DNA from: Lathyrus oleraceus
Lineage: Eukaryota; Streptophyta; Magnoliopsida; Fabales; Fabaceae
Direction: 5' to 3'
DNA length: 64,000 bases
Assembly: GCF_024323335.1 (NCBI RefSeq)
Contig: NC_066581.1
Coordinates: forward strand, 437,969,281 to 438,033,280
Shown here: one piece after another, positions 53,077 through 64,000 of the stretch
Layout of the letters: the number at the start of each line of letters is the position of its first letter
Position numbering within the stretch: the stretch's first letter is position 1
Made by a program: the position numbers and the translations under genes
The notes under the pieces: generated by a model
Databases searched by the model: none
Told to the model about the DNA's origin: nothing
Seen by the model: the letters and a program-made list of their open reading frames with translations, nothing else

Positions 53077-53719
53077 GGTCACTTTTGCACACACAAGGAT
53101 TTCTCTTGGGGTACCTTACAATGAGACCTTTTATTTTCTTGTTGATTACCTTGCATTCATGTTGCATAAGCCAAATTTCTTAATCAAATAAACAAACCCT
53201 TGATTCAACTTCAAATGACTTTTTTCTTAATCAAACTCAAACACTTAATAACTACGATTAATATTGTGCACCATGAGCCTTAAGTGGTGGAAAATGAGTG
53301 AAAATGGAGCATTTCTACCTTCACTCTGATTATTTTGGATGCAAGACGCTTGCCTTGTTGTCTAGAATATTCACCTCCGCCCATAGACTTTAGTGCAATC
53401 TAATCACAAACTCTTTTCATAAGCCCTTGTTTAAGGTAAAATCAACACAACCCATCAAACTTAATTTTTGTGCCTTAGGGCACCTATCTCGAAAACCCTT
53501 TTCTCAAAGGTAAAATCAATTACATACACAAACATTTTCTACTCTGAACTATGGAACTCTGATTCCTCATCCCCGAATGAGTTATACGTAGGCACAATGG
53601 CCACAATCCTTGGTGAGTACTATAATAATAAAAAAACACCCCTCTCTTTCACACACATTCTTTTGAAAATAAAACAATAACAGATAAATCCCCATGTACA
53701 TAAACAACCCAAATGGTTC

Positions 53720-53767
53720 CCATGGAATACCATGGACGTGAGGGGTTCTAATACCTTCCCCTTGCGT
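53720..53767 (+). other. Paired U5 hairpins, Ogre-5 copy
   Basis: Hairpin I is CCATGG-AATA-CCATGG (53720-53735). Hairpin II follows with no gap: ACGTGAGGGG (53736-53745) pairs with CCCCTTGCGT (53758-53767), ten pairs including two G-T, loop TTCTAATACCTT. Confidence 0.65.
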
Positions 53768-53978
53768 AACTGACTCCTGGACCCTAATCTCGATTGTGAG
53801 ACCGATTCTTAATCCTTTTCCTACCCCTTCCCGTGCGCTTATCTCTTGAGGGGTTTATCGACTATTTCCCCTCGTCTCTCCGATAGAGGCACCCAAATAA
53901 AATTTGGTGGCGACTCTTCTAATCTTTTTGTTTAGTCTGTCTAGTCTCCTCGTTATCGGAAACTTCGATGGCGACAAC

Positions 53979-53996
53979 TGGAGACTCTGCTGGGGA
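53979..53996 (+). other. Primer binding site of Ogre-5
   Basis: TGGAGACTCTGCTGGGGA, one difference from the Ogre-1 and Ogre-2 PBS, two bases after the LTR end. Confidence 0.88.
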
Positions 53997-54837
53997 ATGT
54001 TTTCCTTAAGCGAGTCTAGCCTAGTTTGGTCTGTTTCTCTTTTACTTACATGGAGATTTATTTTTCATTTATTTTTTCCTGTATATTATTTTTATTGCTA
54101 ACTTGTGCTTATTTTTCTTTGTTTGTTCGTTGGTCCATAACTTTGGTCCCGTGACGAAGAAAACTTAGAAGAAATAATGATTGCAAATCAAACCTTGTGT
54201 GAAAGACTCTCCACTCGAGTCTGAGAGCTTTCTTGAGATATGAGAGGTTGAGTAGTATTGGTCCGCGAGATGCCTTCCTTGTTAGGGTTGTACGAGAACC
54301 TCACTTAATGGTAGATTCTCTTAAGGGGATTGATGAGCATTGTGCTTTCGGCATAATCATCTTTTCCTTTACTAGAGTACGTGACCCTAAGACCCCCTTT
54401 TTTAGAACATTTAACCATGGACAGCCTAGACCAATGGTCACATAATATAGGCCACCGAGGTGCCTTCCACGTAAGGGTCGATACGAAGATCTCATTTAGA
54501 GTAGATGACCTTGATGGAGCGGTTGTCTGGAAAGTAAATTGGCATAAGCGACTGACCATCAAGGAAGTCCATGACTCTAGGAGCAGTGTCTTACACCCAA
54601 TTTCTCAAAAGCCCTAGATCATACAAAGCGAGAACATTGGTTTTTAAAGCAGTCATTATTAAACCTCCTTGCTTCGTCACAATGGTCCAAAACTTTGAAC
54701 CCATGCCTAAGTTCCATGGAAATAAAACCAATCAGTCATTCATACATACATTCATTCATCATTAAACTAATAAGCAAAGCTTTTAAGATTTTAGTTTGTT
54801 CAAACGCAGAATTACAAGACCTTTTACCGACACAATC
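53997..54837 (+). other. Ogre-5 leader with two related repeats
   Basis: Non-coding. Two copies of the unit seen in Ogre-3 start near 54258 and 54447 (spacing about 190), with GAGATGCCTTCC / GAGGTGCCTTCC and CCTCACTTA / TCTCATTTA. Confidence 0.7.
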
Positions 54838-56816
54838 ATGGATTTTTCAACAAGGAAAAGCACTTCTACCTTCTGATTTAAGAGTCCCGACATTAGCTCA
54901 TTGAAGGTCCTCAGCTCAAAAGTAACAGGACTCAAGGGTAAAAAGTTTAGAGCCAATTTTAGGAACATCATAGATCTTCTTGACCATGAAAGTTGATTAT
55001 GGTGATATCAATACAATGTCCCAATACTATGACGTCCCCCTAAGATGCTTCACTTTCCCCGACTTTTAAATCTCTCCAACCTTGGAACACCTTGAGAGGC
55101 TCCTTAATTGATCAATCAAGGAATACAACCCCTTTCCCAAATTGGAAGAAGGTTTCTACGTGACCGAGCTCTCACTCGTCTTGGGTATCAACACCAACAA
55201 GCTAGTGGCTAATTAGGGCATTAAAGGATCCGTCAAGGGTTTAACCCAAAAGTTCCTCGAAGCCCATGCTTGGAGGATGTTAAAGGAAGAAAGACACGAC
55301 TTATGTAGTGCAACCTTAGCACTTCTGATTCATGGAATTGTTCTATTCCCAAATATGGACACGTTTGTGGATCACTTGGCGGTTGAAGTCTTTCTAACAA
55401 AGAACTCGATGCCTTTTCTACTTGCTGACTTCTATCATACCTTCCATACAAGGAATGAGAAAAAATGAGGTACTTTCCTCTGTTGTACTCCTTTGTTGCA
55501 TCTATGGATGAGGGCTCGCATGCCTCAAAGTGAACCTTTTGCTCAAAAAAATTTGACATGGCCTCAAAGGTTCGCATCTCTCTCAGCTAGTTTAATTATG
55601 TGGTACAAGAGAGAATGGGATACAAAAGAAGTCATTGCAAGATGTGGAAGGTTCCCAAACATACCCTTAATAGGAACACAAGGTTGTATCAGATACAACC
55701 TCGCTTTACTCAAAATACAATTGGGGTACACCATGTTGAGTCCTCCCGAGGAAAGAGACTTCATTCCTTTCATCATCAACCGTGGATTTGCTCGATTCAA
55801 ATGTGAAGAGAGTGCAAAAATCTTGGATAAACATAGTTCGTATTGACCAAGAATGGGGTAAGAAGAACATCCTATCTAAGGAACCCTACTATGTGTGGGT
55901 AAAAGTGAGGGCTAGGGTTGTTAAGATGTTGTTTCTGTTCGACCTTTCTTCATTCCCGTTGATGCCTGAGCCCGAGCCTATCCTACAAGAGGACATGGAC
56001 AAGCTTACCAACCAAATCAAAGAGCTTGAGTTGGAGAACACTCAATTACGAGTCCAACTCAATCGTGCCAAGGAACATAACCACGTCTTGGAAGATAAGG
56101 GTAAGAAAGTTTGTGAAAAGTTCGAGGATAGCAAGAAAAGGCTTTGAATAGCCGAAGGCCAAAAAGTTTGGGTTGGTGGAGCTCTACAAAGAGCTAATTT
56201 TGAGCTAGACTTTCGCAACGACAAGTTGGATCAAGCATTCCAAACTATGAAGGACCTTGAGAAGACCGTCGAGAGGTCTAACGCTATGAAGAAAGAAGCA
56301 AGGGAGTATTATGAAGCCTAAATCCTTGAGCTTAGGACCACTCTCAAGGAGTGTAAGGACCTTTTAGCTAAGGAACAACTAGAGAGAGAGAAGATTCACC
56401 GAACCTTCTTGCGCAAGCAGTTCAACCTTGGAAAAGCTTGCGAGCAAATCAAGAACCTGAAGAGGGGGATCTATGACCAAGCATATGTGGAGTTGAAAAA
56501 CAATTGTAGACATTGGGAGGAACATTGTTGTGGAGCCTAAGTTGCCATTTCTCAAAGGGATGAAATCATCCACAATCTCCAAACCCTTTACAACGAGTGG
56601 ATGGACAAATATGCCAACATGGCGGTACTGACTAACTATTCCCTTCAAGACTTTCTCGACAAGTTGAAGGAGGCTGATCTGATTATGTGCCCAAATAATA
56701 CCCCTAAGGAGGTCTATCACTTCGTCAAATTCTGCAATAAGACGATGGCCAAACTCATTACCGACATTGAGGCTCTCCGCAAGTCTCAAGGGGTCACTTT
56801 TAGGGTTGACATCTAG
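54838..56816 (+). pseudogene. Ogre-5 ORF1 remnant
   Basis: Likely start ATG 54838 (MDFSTRKSTSTF, then TGA). Recognisable parts are a segment with DVPLRCFTF near 55030, ALLIHGIVLFPNMDTFVDHL and NSMPFLLADFYHTF (55300-55450), and FPNIPLIGTQGCIRYN (55650-55700), which matches Ogre-2 around 20680. The long charged, probably coiled-coil tail (55960-56520) follows, ending at TAG 56814-56816. Many stops and at least two frameshifts. It is longer at the C-terminus than the Ogre-2 ORF1. Function unknown. Confidence 0.8.
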
Positions 56817-57153
56817 TTAGTTTATTTGTTTCCACTACTTGTACTTTGCAACTTCCATGTATTGTAACTTGTTTTGACTTCCCTTCAGAGGATGAATAAA
56901 GCTTTGTGATTCTCTCTATTGTGATTTCCTTTATCTTTGATTGTGAATGTAAATCGTTAAGTATTTCTTGCAATAAATAAATGTGATTAACTAAAAGAGC
57001 TTTTCATTAACATAAAAACAAAAAAATGCATGCATCATTTTCATTTTTCAAAACATAAAAACATAAAAACTCATCCATCCACCCGTTTCTAATCAAAACC
57101 ACTCTCCAAAGCTGACTTTCCGGTACAACACACAAAGACACCAACAAGTCGTC
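56817..57153 (+). other. Ogre-5 ORF1-gag spacer
   Basis: Non-coding, T- and A-rich, with GATGAATAAAGC near 56892. No gene seen. Confidence 0.55.
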
Positions 57154-59470
57154 ATGGAGAAACTTCAGCTAAACCAAGCTACACTTCAAGAGGAAGTATC
57201 CCAAGTGAGGTCCCAGATGAGGAAACTTATGGAGACAATCCAAGCGGTCAAAATGGGCCAATGGATTATGACGAAAGGGCTCTAGCTTATAAAGTTGTAT
57301 ATCAACAAGTGGACACCGTGGCCCCCGTTCAACCTATTCAACAATAACCATTTACTATTATTGTTCAACCTCAACATCAACAACAACAATGCTACCAACA
57401 ATAACAATGTTATCGAAAACAACAATAACAACGTCAGCAACCCCAGTATCAGCAACAACAGAGAGCAAGAAGACCTGAAAGAAGGTTTGACACGGTTCAT
57501 ATGTCGTAAAACCATATTTTACCATACTTACTAAGAGGATCACTTGTACAACTAAGGGAGTTAGGACCCCCACCAATGGTTCTTCCTCCCGGTTATGATG
57601 CAAATGCCCATTGCAAATTCCATTCTGATTCTCCCGGACATTCTATTGAAAATTACAAAGCTTTGAAGTACAAAGTCCAAGATCTAATTGATTCAAAGGC
57701 AATTACATTCGCACCCAATGAGCCGAATGTAAACAATAATCATATGCCTCCGCACAATAAAGCAAATGTGAATATGGTAAAATTGGATGATGGAAGGAAG
57801 GTGATAAGCTCTGTTAGTGAATTGAAGACTCCGCTCATTGAAATCAAGCACATACTCATGAAAAGTGATGTATTCTCAGTTTGCACCGATACTTGTGAAC
57901 ATTGTTTAAAGGATCCACAACAGTGTGTGGTATTGAAGGCCTCTATTCAAACTCTGGTGAATCAAGGAATTATTTTAATTGATCGACCCTGTACACTCAA
58001 AGACATGTCCACTCTCGAAATACCATAAGATGAAGTCCCCCCTCTTCAAATTCCGTATAACTTGTCTCAGTTAACTCTCTCAGCAAATCTTGTTTCTCCA
58101 ATGATAATAATTACAATGACACCAAGGCAGTCCCATGGGTGTATGACACCTCAGTATACATTCATGGTCAATAAATTCAAGAAGAACCATTGAAGTCTAA
58201 AGATCCAATAATCAACTTCACCGACACTAGCGGAGTCACAAGAAGTGGAAGGATCTTTGCACCCGCATCTCCTTCGGTTGGTCCTAGCAATCTTTCAACC
58301 TTGGAAAAGGGCAAGCAAATTGATGATACTCAGCAAAGGAAATACCCTACACATTCCAATGAAGTATAAGAGTTCTTACGCATTATCAAGAAGAGCGATT
58401 ATCGAGTGGTTGAGCAACTCAACCAAACACCATCAAAAATCTCGATGTTGTCTCTGTTGATGTGCTCTAAAGCGCATAGGGATGCCTTGGTGAAGTTCTT
58501 GAGGATAACTCATGTACCACAAGAAATTTCAGTGTTCTAGTTTGAAGGAGTAGTTAACAACATCACTACTAGTTTAAGTGACGAGGAGCTTCCCGCCGAG
58601 GGAAGAAATCACAACAAGGTTCTCCATATTTCTATTGAGTGCATAAACACAGTTCTATCAAGAGTTTTGGTAGACACTGGATCTTCCCTCAATGTGATGC
58701 CAAAGGGCTCCCTTGCTAAGTTAACCATTGAAGGACTCATAATGAAACCGAGTGAGCTTGTGGTAAGAGCATTTGATGGGTCAAGGAGGACCGTGATTGG
58801 TGAAGTAGATCTGCCTATGAAGATTGGTCCCCACATCTTCTCTATCACTTTCTTTGTCATGGACATCCATCCAGCTTACAACTGTGTACTTGGAAGGCCT
58901 TGGATTCACACAAATGGAGTTGTTACTTCGACACTCCACCAAAGGTTGAAATTTTTGGTAGAAAATAAATTGGTTGTCGTAGAAGGGGAAGAGGATATTA
59001 TGGTGAGTCATCTCGCAACTTTCTGTTACGATGAAGGAGAATGAGAAATGAAGGAAATCATGTTTCAGTCATTTGAAGTTATCAACGTCGAAATGGTTTG
59101 CCCAACGAGGGATGGATCAAAGAATGCTGAATTTCCAATGGCCTATCTCCAAGACGCTTTGACCAATATAAAGAACAGACACCCCCAAGGATGGGGAAGA
59201 ATGCTTGAGATACCCAACAATAAGGATCGCTTGGGATTAGGATACAACTCCAAGAATTTGAAGAAGTTACCGCCAATAGCTAAGGAATGACAAATGCTCC
59301 CATTATCGGAATATTTCTCGAGCGCCAATCACCTTGTTGACGACCATGTCTATGCTTTGGAAGAAGATGAGGAAGAAGATCCCAAATTGATCTTCTTGCA
59401 GACTAAAGAAAGCGGTGCCACCAAGTGGACCATGATGGAAGTTCATGAAGTGACCATGATTAAGATGTAA
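57154..59470 (+). pseudogene. gag-pro: Ogre-5 gag-protease remnant
   Basis: Starts at ATG 57154 (MEKLQLNQATLQ...), a short N-terminal helical segment. The capsid-like domain is deleted and a CAA-rich tract (57360-57450) follows directly. The zinc knuckle (57612-57656) is CKFHSDSPGHSIENY: the last Cys of C-x2-H-x5-H-x4-C is Tyr. The protease has DTGSS (near 58674) and LGRPWI (near 58890). TGA stops at 59042 and 59288 are in frame, and the frame ends at TAA 59468. The most legible part is 58350-59290, similar to Ogre-2 24100-25000. It encodes what was the capsid precursor and aspartic protease; nonfunctional. Confidence 0.87.
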
Positions 59471-59721
59471 CTTTCCCTGTTGTTTTCCCTTTTAATCAAA
59501 AGAGCCCATGTCAAGCCCAAGGCATGAGGGAATCATTTGTAAGGCCTCAATTAATTTCCTTTTAATCATTAATGAAAAATCCACATTTCACATTCAATTT
59601 TGTGATCCTTGTCTTTCATTTTTTTGTTTCACTTTTCAAAAATGACAATTCTCTTTTTCTTTAAAATTCCTTTAAAATCATTTTCTTTCTTTCATATCAA
59701 TAAAAGCATGAACCCTAAAAA
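59471..59721 (+). other. Ogre-5 pro-pol intron region
   Basis: T-rich, with the TTTGTAAGGCCTCA core and TTTTTCAAAAATGACAAT segment seen in the Ogre-2 intron, and AATAAAAGC near 59700. Splice sites not established. Confidence 0.5.
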
Positions 59722-62700
59722 TTGTGCAAATCACCCTCGTCATCTACCAATGAAAATTCTTCTATAGTCTTATATGACTTTGATAACCCGATTAATCAAG
59801 CCAACAAGGATTATAATGAGGATGTCGAGCTCCCCGAAGAATCGGCAAGACTGCTCAAGCAAGAGCAAAAAGTCATTCAACCGCATGAAGAATCAATGAA
59901 GGTGGTTAACCTTGGAACAAGAGAGGAAGCAAAAGAGGTCTGAGTAGGCTTAACTCTACAAGACGAGGTGAAGACAAACTTGATCAAGCTCTTAAAGAAG
60001 TACATGGATGTGTTCGCATGGTCATACCAAGACATGCCCGACCTCGATACTGACATCGTGGTCCACCGTCTTCCTCTTAGAGAAGAATGTCAACATTGTT
60101 CCCCGTGAAGCAAAAGCTACCAAGGACTCGTCCTGCCATGGCCATGAAGATCAAGGAGGAGGTACAAAAATAGCTCAACGCCGGTTTCCTAACGGTCTCC
60201 AATTATCCCCAATGGATTGCCAACATTGTTCCCGTGCCCAAGAAGAATGGAAAAGTAAGAATGTGTGTAGATTATAGAGATCTGAATAGAGCGAGTCCCA
60301 AAGAAGACTTCCCACTATCTCACATTGACGTGCTAGTGGACAATACCGCTCAATTCTCTATTTTCTGCTTTATGAATGGTTTCTCCAACTACAACTAGAT
60401 TTTAATGACTCAAGAAGATATGGAGAAAACCACTTTCATAACCCCATGGGGCGCCTTCTGCTACAAGGTCATGCCTTTTGGATTAAAGAATGTTGGTGCT
60501 ACATACTAACGAGCCATGGTCACTCTCTTTCACGACATGATTCATAGAGAGATCGAGCTCTATGTTGACGATATGATAGCCAAATCTCAAACCAAAGAGG
60601 AACACCTTGTCAATCTAGAAAATATGTTTGTGAGGCTAAGGAAGTTCAAATTGAGGCTCAATCCCCCAATAAGTGCACATTTGGGGTAAGATCCGACAAA
60701 TTGCTAGGTTTTATGGTCAACCAACGTGGCATTGAGGTAGATCCCGAGAAAGTAAAGGCCATACAAGCTATGCCTCCACCCAATACTGAAAAGGAAGTTC
60801 GAGGATTCCTAGGTCGATTAAACTACATTTCTAGGTTCATATCTCACCTTACGACTACTTGTGAGCCAAATTTCAAACTTCTCCAAAAGGATCAAGCCGC
60901 CATTTGGAACGACGATTGCCAAGAAGCTTTTGAGAAGATCAAGGAATACTTTCAAGAACCTCTTGTTTTGATACCTCCTGTACCGGGAAGACCATTGATC
61001 ATATACCCCGCCATCCTCGAAGGATCCATGGGATGCGTCCTTGGCCAACATGAAGAGATTGGTAGAAAAGAACACATGATATAATACTTAAGCAAGAAGT
61101 TCACTGATTGCGAGAGTAGATATTCGATGCTTGAAAAGACTTGTTGTGCACTAGCATGGGTTAAACGCTTAAGACAGTACATGCTCACTCATACAACGCT
61201 ATTAATCTCTAAGATGGACCATGTCAAATACATCTTTGAGAAGCCTTCTCTAAACGATAGAGTAGCCAGGTGGAAAATGACTTTAACCGGGTATGACGTC
61301 CAATATGTCACTCAAAAGGCCATCAAAGGGAGTGTACTTCCTGACTATCTTGCACATCATCCATTGGAAGACTACCAATCTATGCGTTTTGAATTCCCCG
61401 ATGAGGATATTATGTTGATTAGGGATTGCAACATCCCTAGCTTCGAGAAAGAGCCAGATCCTGGATACCGATGGAGCTTCTAACGCTCATGTCAATGGCA
61501 TTGGGGGCAGTTATCACCTCCCCTTCACCGCGAGGTTGTGTTTTGAATGTACAAATAATATGGCAGAGTACGAGGTCTGTATCTTTGGTATTGAAGCCAC
61601 AATTGATATTAGGATCAAGATCCTTGAATTCTACAGAGATTCAGCCTTGGTTGTTAGCCAAGTCAAAGGAGATTGGGAAACAAGAGATCACAAGCTCATC
61701 CCTTACAAGGAGCATGTCCTGAAACTGATCCCTTACTTTGACGAAGTCATATTCCATCACATCCCTCGAGAGGATAATTAGCTAGTCGACGCCTTGGCAA
61801 CTTTGCATCCATGTTTAAGGTCAAGTGTAAGAATGAAGCACCACCCTTTCACCTCAACTACTTGGACGAGCCTGCTTACTGTTTGGTGGTCGAAGACGAA
61901 GCCGACGGTTATCCTTGGTTCTATGAAATCATGAGATTCCTAGAGTGCCAAGAATATCCAAAGGACGCATCCATTATTGATAAGAAGTACCTTCGGAAAC
62001 TGTCTTCCAAGTTCTTACTAAGTGGATGGGTATTGTACATGAGAAATCATGATTCAGTTTTGCTAAGATGTGTGAACAAGCAAGAAGCAAACCAAATCAT
62101 AATGAAAATCCATGAGGGATCTTTTGGAACGTACGCCAGTGGACACACCATGGTGAAAAATATCTTGAGGGTCAGCTATTATTGGATGACTATGGAGGTT
62201 GATTGTCACCACCATATTCAAACATGCAACAAGTGCCAGATATATGCCGAAAAAATCCATGTATCGCCAATGCCATTCAATGTCTTGACATCTCCTTGGC
62301 CTTTTTCCATGTGGGGCATTGATGTAATCAAACACATAGAGCCAACTGCCTCGAATGGACATCACTTTATCCTTGTAGCCATTGACTATTTCATAAAATG
62401 GGTAGAAGCAGTTTCATACGCCAACTTTTCCAGACAAGTGGTGCCTCAGTTCATAAGAAAAGAAATCATTTGTCATTATGGGGTCCCCAACAATACCATT
62501 ACTAATAATGGATCTAACCTCAATAACAAGATGATGAAAGAGCTCTACCAAAGCTTCAAAATTGACCACCATAACTCATCGCCTTATAAGCCTAAGATGA
62601 ATGGTGTTGTCGAGGCAAATAACAAAAACATTAAGAAGATCGTGCAAAATATGGTGGAAACCTACAAAGATTGACATGAAATGTTCCTGTTTGCATTACA

Positions 62701-63164
62701 TGGCTATCGCACCTCAATAAGTACTTCCACTGGGGAAACTCCCTTCTCTCTTGTGTACGACATGGATATAATCCTAGCTATTAAAGTAGAGATTCCTTCC
62801 TTGAGGATTTTGACCGACGTCAAGCTTGATGAAGCCGAGTGGGTTCAAGCCCGATTTGACCAGCTGAACCTCATTGATGAGAAGCGCTTGGCAACCATCT
62901 GCCACGACCAGCTTTACCAAAAGCGCATCAAGAGGGCACATGACAAGAAGGTCTTCCCCCCGCAGCCTCGAGGTTTGAGACCTTGTATTGAAGAAGAATC
63001 TGCCCACTCACACCGATCCAAGGGGCAAATGGATGCTAAATTATGAAGGCTCATACGTTGTAAGCAAGGTCTTCTCTGAAGGAGCCTTGATCCTTGCAAC
63101 TATGGATGGTGAAGATCTTCCATCCCCTATGAATTCGGATGCGGTCAAAAAATATTACGCTTGA
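59722..63164 (+). pseudogene. pol: Ogre-5 pol remnant, all domains present but broken
   Basis: Colinear with Ogre-2 pol over nearly its whole length. RT has YVDD at about 60560; the degenerate gypsy RNase H is at 60960-61380, the archaeal-type RNase H at 61470-61790 and integrase from about 61811 on. Stops include TGA 59941, TAG 60171, TAG 60396, TAA 60507 and TGA 62672. Codon spacing shows that 60171, 60396 and 60507 replace Gln134, Gln209 and Gln246 of Ogre-2 and 62672 replaces Trp983. Frameshifts occur near 60090, 60665 and 61465 and near the C-terminus. The integrase core reads ITNNGS (Asn codon 62504), the same Asp-to-Asn change as in Ogre-2. Original end TGA 63162-63164. Confidence 0.9.
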
Positions 63165-64000
63165 AAAAAATAAAGAAAAAGAAAGAGAGCCAGATAAGTT
63201 GAAAACCCGAAAGGGCAACTTATGCAAAAATGGGTATCCTGGTAGATTGAAAACCCGAAAGGGCGGTCTTGGCAAGAATTAGAGATTTAATAAAATCGAG
63301 AGGTTGCATCCCACAAAGAATCGTTCTTCAATGCTCAGCGAGTCAATCCAATGGCTTCCCCAGCAAGTCAATCCAGTCACTCTCCTTCTGAAAGCGAGAT
63401 CAAAGGATGCCCAAAGGCATAAAAACTATAACAGAATTGGAGTTTGGTGGAAATCCGAGATATTTTTATTGCCATTACAATTTTCAATTTCTTTTCGTAA
63501 TCACCTCTTTTAGGAATTCCTTCTTTGTACAAAATCACCCATTTTTCGGGTAGTTTATTAATAAAAATCAGTTCCCTCATTTGTGCTCAATATTTTTACT
63601 TTTCCAGCTTTGTCTGCGAAATATGATTTTTTCTCAAAAAAAGATATCACATTGAAAATTTCTTGATAAAAAAAACCTTTTTTCAAAACAAACATTTAAA
63701 GGGAAACAACTTCAAATTACTTATATTTCATAAATATCTAAAGGTAACTGAAAACATGTTTGGTATCCCCGCCTGAAAGCGCCACACAGTCCCATGGACT
63801 TGGCCAGTCAGTTTCTTCCCCGACAGAAATCCTTAGCTATTACGCCCAACGCTTTCTTGGATGTCAGAAATTCTAATTATCCGATATCAGAAAGTCAACA
63901 TACTTTCCCAAAACTTTCAAGCCCAATCTCACTTGGCACAACTTGCAAACCTAGCATTTGCATAATCCCCCTGCAATAGCCTAAACATACATCGACATTT
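63165..64000 (+). other. Ogre-5 3' UTR, beginning
   Basis: Non-coding. It holds two hairpins (63194-63269), then a block with TATAACAGAATTGG (about 63426) ending in TTAATAAAAATC near 63560, matching the 29269-29410 block of Ogre-2. No tandem array is reached before the window ends. Confidence 0.7.
63194..63269 (+). other. 3' UTR hairpins of Ogre-5 (H3 and H4)
   Basis: ATAAGTTG (63194) / CAACTTAT (63216) is eight perfect pairs enclosing AAAA and CCC-GAAA-GGG. AGATTG (63244) / CGGTCT (63264) is six pairs with two G-T, enclosing AAAA and CCC-GAAA-GGG. H1 and H2 are replaced by a purine-rich stretch. Confidence 0.65.

Larger units (their letters stand above)
47854..53976 (+). repeat. Ogre-5 5' LTR, interrupted
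   Basis: Starts TGTCATACCCTCAAATTTGC and ends ...GATGGCGACA. The solo LTR at 50720-53076 splits it. It contains blocks shared with Ogre-3 and paired U5 hairpins at 53720-53767. A weak TATA-like GTTATAGAG is near 49193. AT-rich sequence lies at 49830-49970. No coding sequence. Confidence 0.85.
47854..64000 (+). mobile_element. Ogre-5, decayed Ogre element, 3' end outside window
   Basis: LTR 47854-53976 (host sequence about 3761 bp after removing the solo LTR and one target copy), PBS, leader, ORF1, gag-pro, intron region, pol and the beginning of the 3' UTR, all in the expected order. Almost every frame has stops. It belongs to a subfamily closer to Ogre-3 and Ogre-4 than to Ogre-1 and Ogre-2 in LTR and leader. 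The 3' LTR should lie beyond 64000. Confidence 0.88.

Overview
The window is plant nuclear heterochromatin made almost entirely of nested LTR retrotransposons; I see no host gene. Long LTRs (about 3.8 to 4.8 kb), a primer binding site TGGCGACTCTGCTGGGGA, an extra ORF upstream of gag, an untranslated gap (intron) between protease and reverse transcriptase, a second archaeal-type RNase H, and a 3' region full of tandem repeats identify the Ogre group of the Ty3/gypsy Tat lineage. Such a density of Ogre elements points to a legume, most likely tribe Fabeae (Pisum, Vicia, Lathyrus, Lens); the species is an inference.

Layout. 1-165: 3' end of a Ty1/copia LTR inserted in the next element. 166-17752: Ogre-1, with a nearly complete 5' LTR, PBS, a much reduced and decayed interior (no ORF1, no protease, RT and integrase cores deleted), a long repeat-rich 3' region and a complete 3' LTR. 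17753-37476: Ogre-2, whose 5' LTR was hit by Ogre-1, so only its last 1290 bp remain here; it has PBS, leader, ORF1, gag-pro, intron, an uninterrupted 1145-residue pol, 3' UTR with repeats, and a full 3' LTR. 37477-42819: Ogre-3, the remainder of an LTR into which Ogre-2 inserted, followed by PBS, leader and a broken ORF1. 42820 to about 47853: Ogre-4, an LTR of the Ogre-3 subfamily on the minus strand, abutting the broken ORF1. 47854-64000: Ogre-5, with LTR (interrupted by an unrelated 2357-bp solo LTR at 50720-53076 with a perfect GGTCA target duplication), PBS, leader, ORF1, gag-pro, intron, pol and the start of the 3' UTR; its 3' LTR lies beyond the window.

Roles. ORF1 is a protein of unknown function with a coiled-coil tail. 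Gag and protease share one frame. Pol is encoded after the intron and carries RT, a degenerate gypsy RNase H, an archaeal-type RNase H and an integrase with a GPY/F-like C-terminus. Ogre-2 keeps pol intact while gag-pro has three in-frame stops and one frameshift. Ogre-5 is heavily decayed. Ogre-1 looks like an already defective copy that was still mobilised, because its two LTRs are far more alike than its coding remnants are intact.

Most interesting signals. Several RNA-like structures change sequence between elements while keeping base pairing: (1) two directly adjacent hairpins in U5, about 150-210 nt upstream of the PBS, with a conserved CTAATACCTT loop; (2) a row of hairpins just after the pol stop, two of them with inner CCC-GNRA-GGG stems; (3) the 3' UTR tandem arrays, whose units each hold a short hairpin (CGTC/GACG, CATC/GATG, TGTC/GACA, CATT/AATG). 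The solo LTR contains a row of paired CAATCGATTG palindromes at 21-22 bp spacing. I could not run folding, covariation or database searches, so these are hand-read observations.
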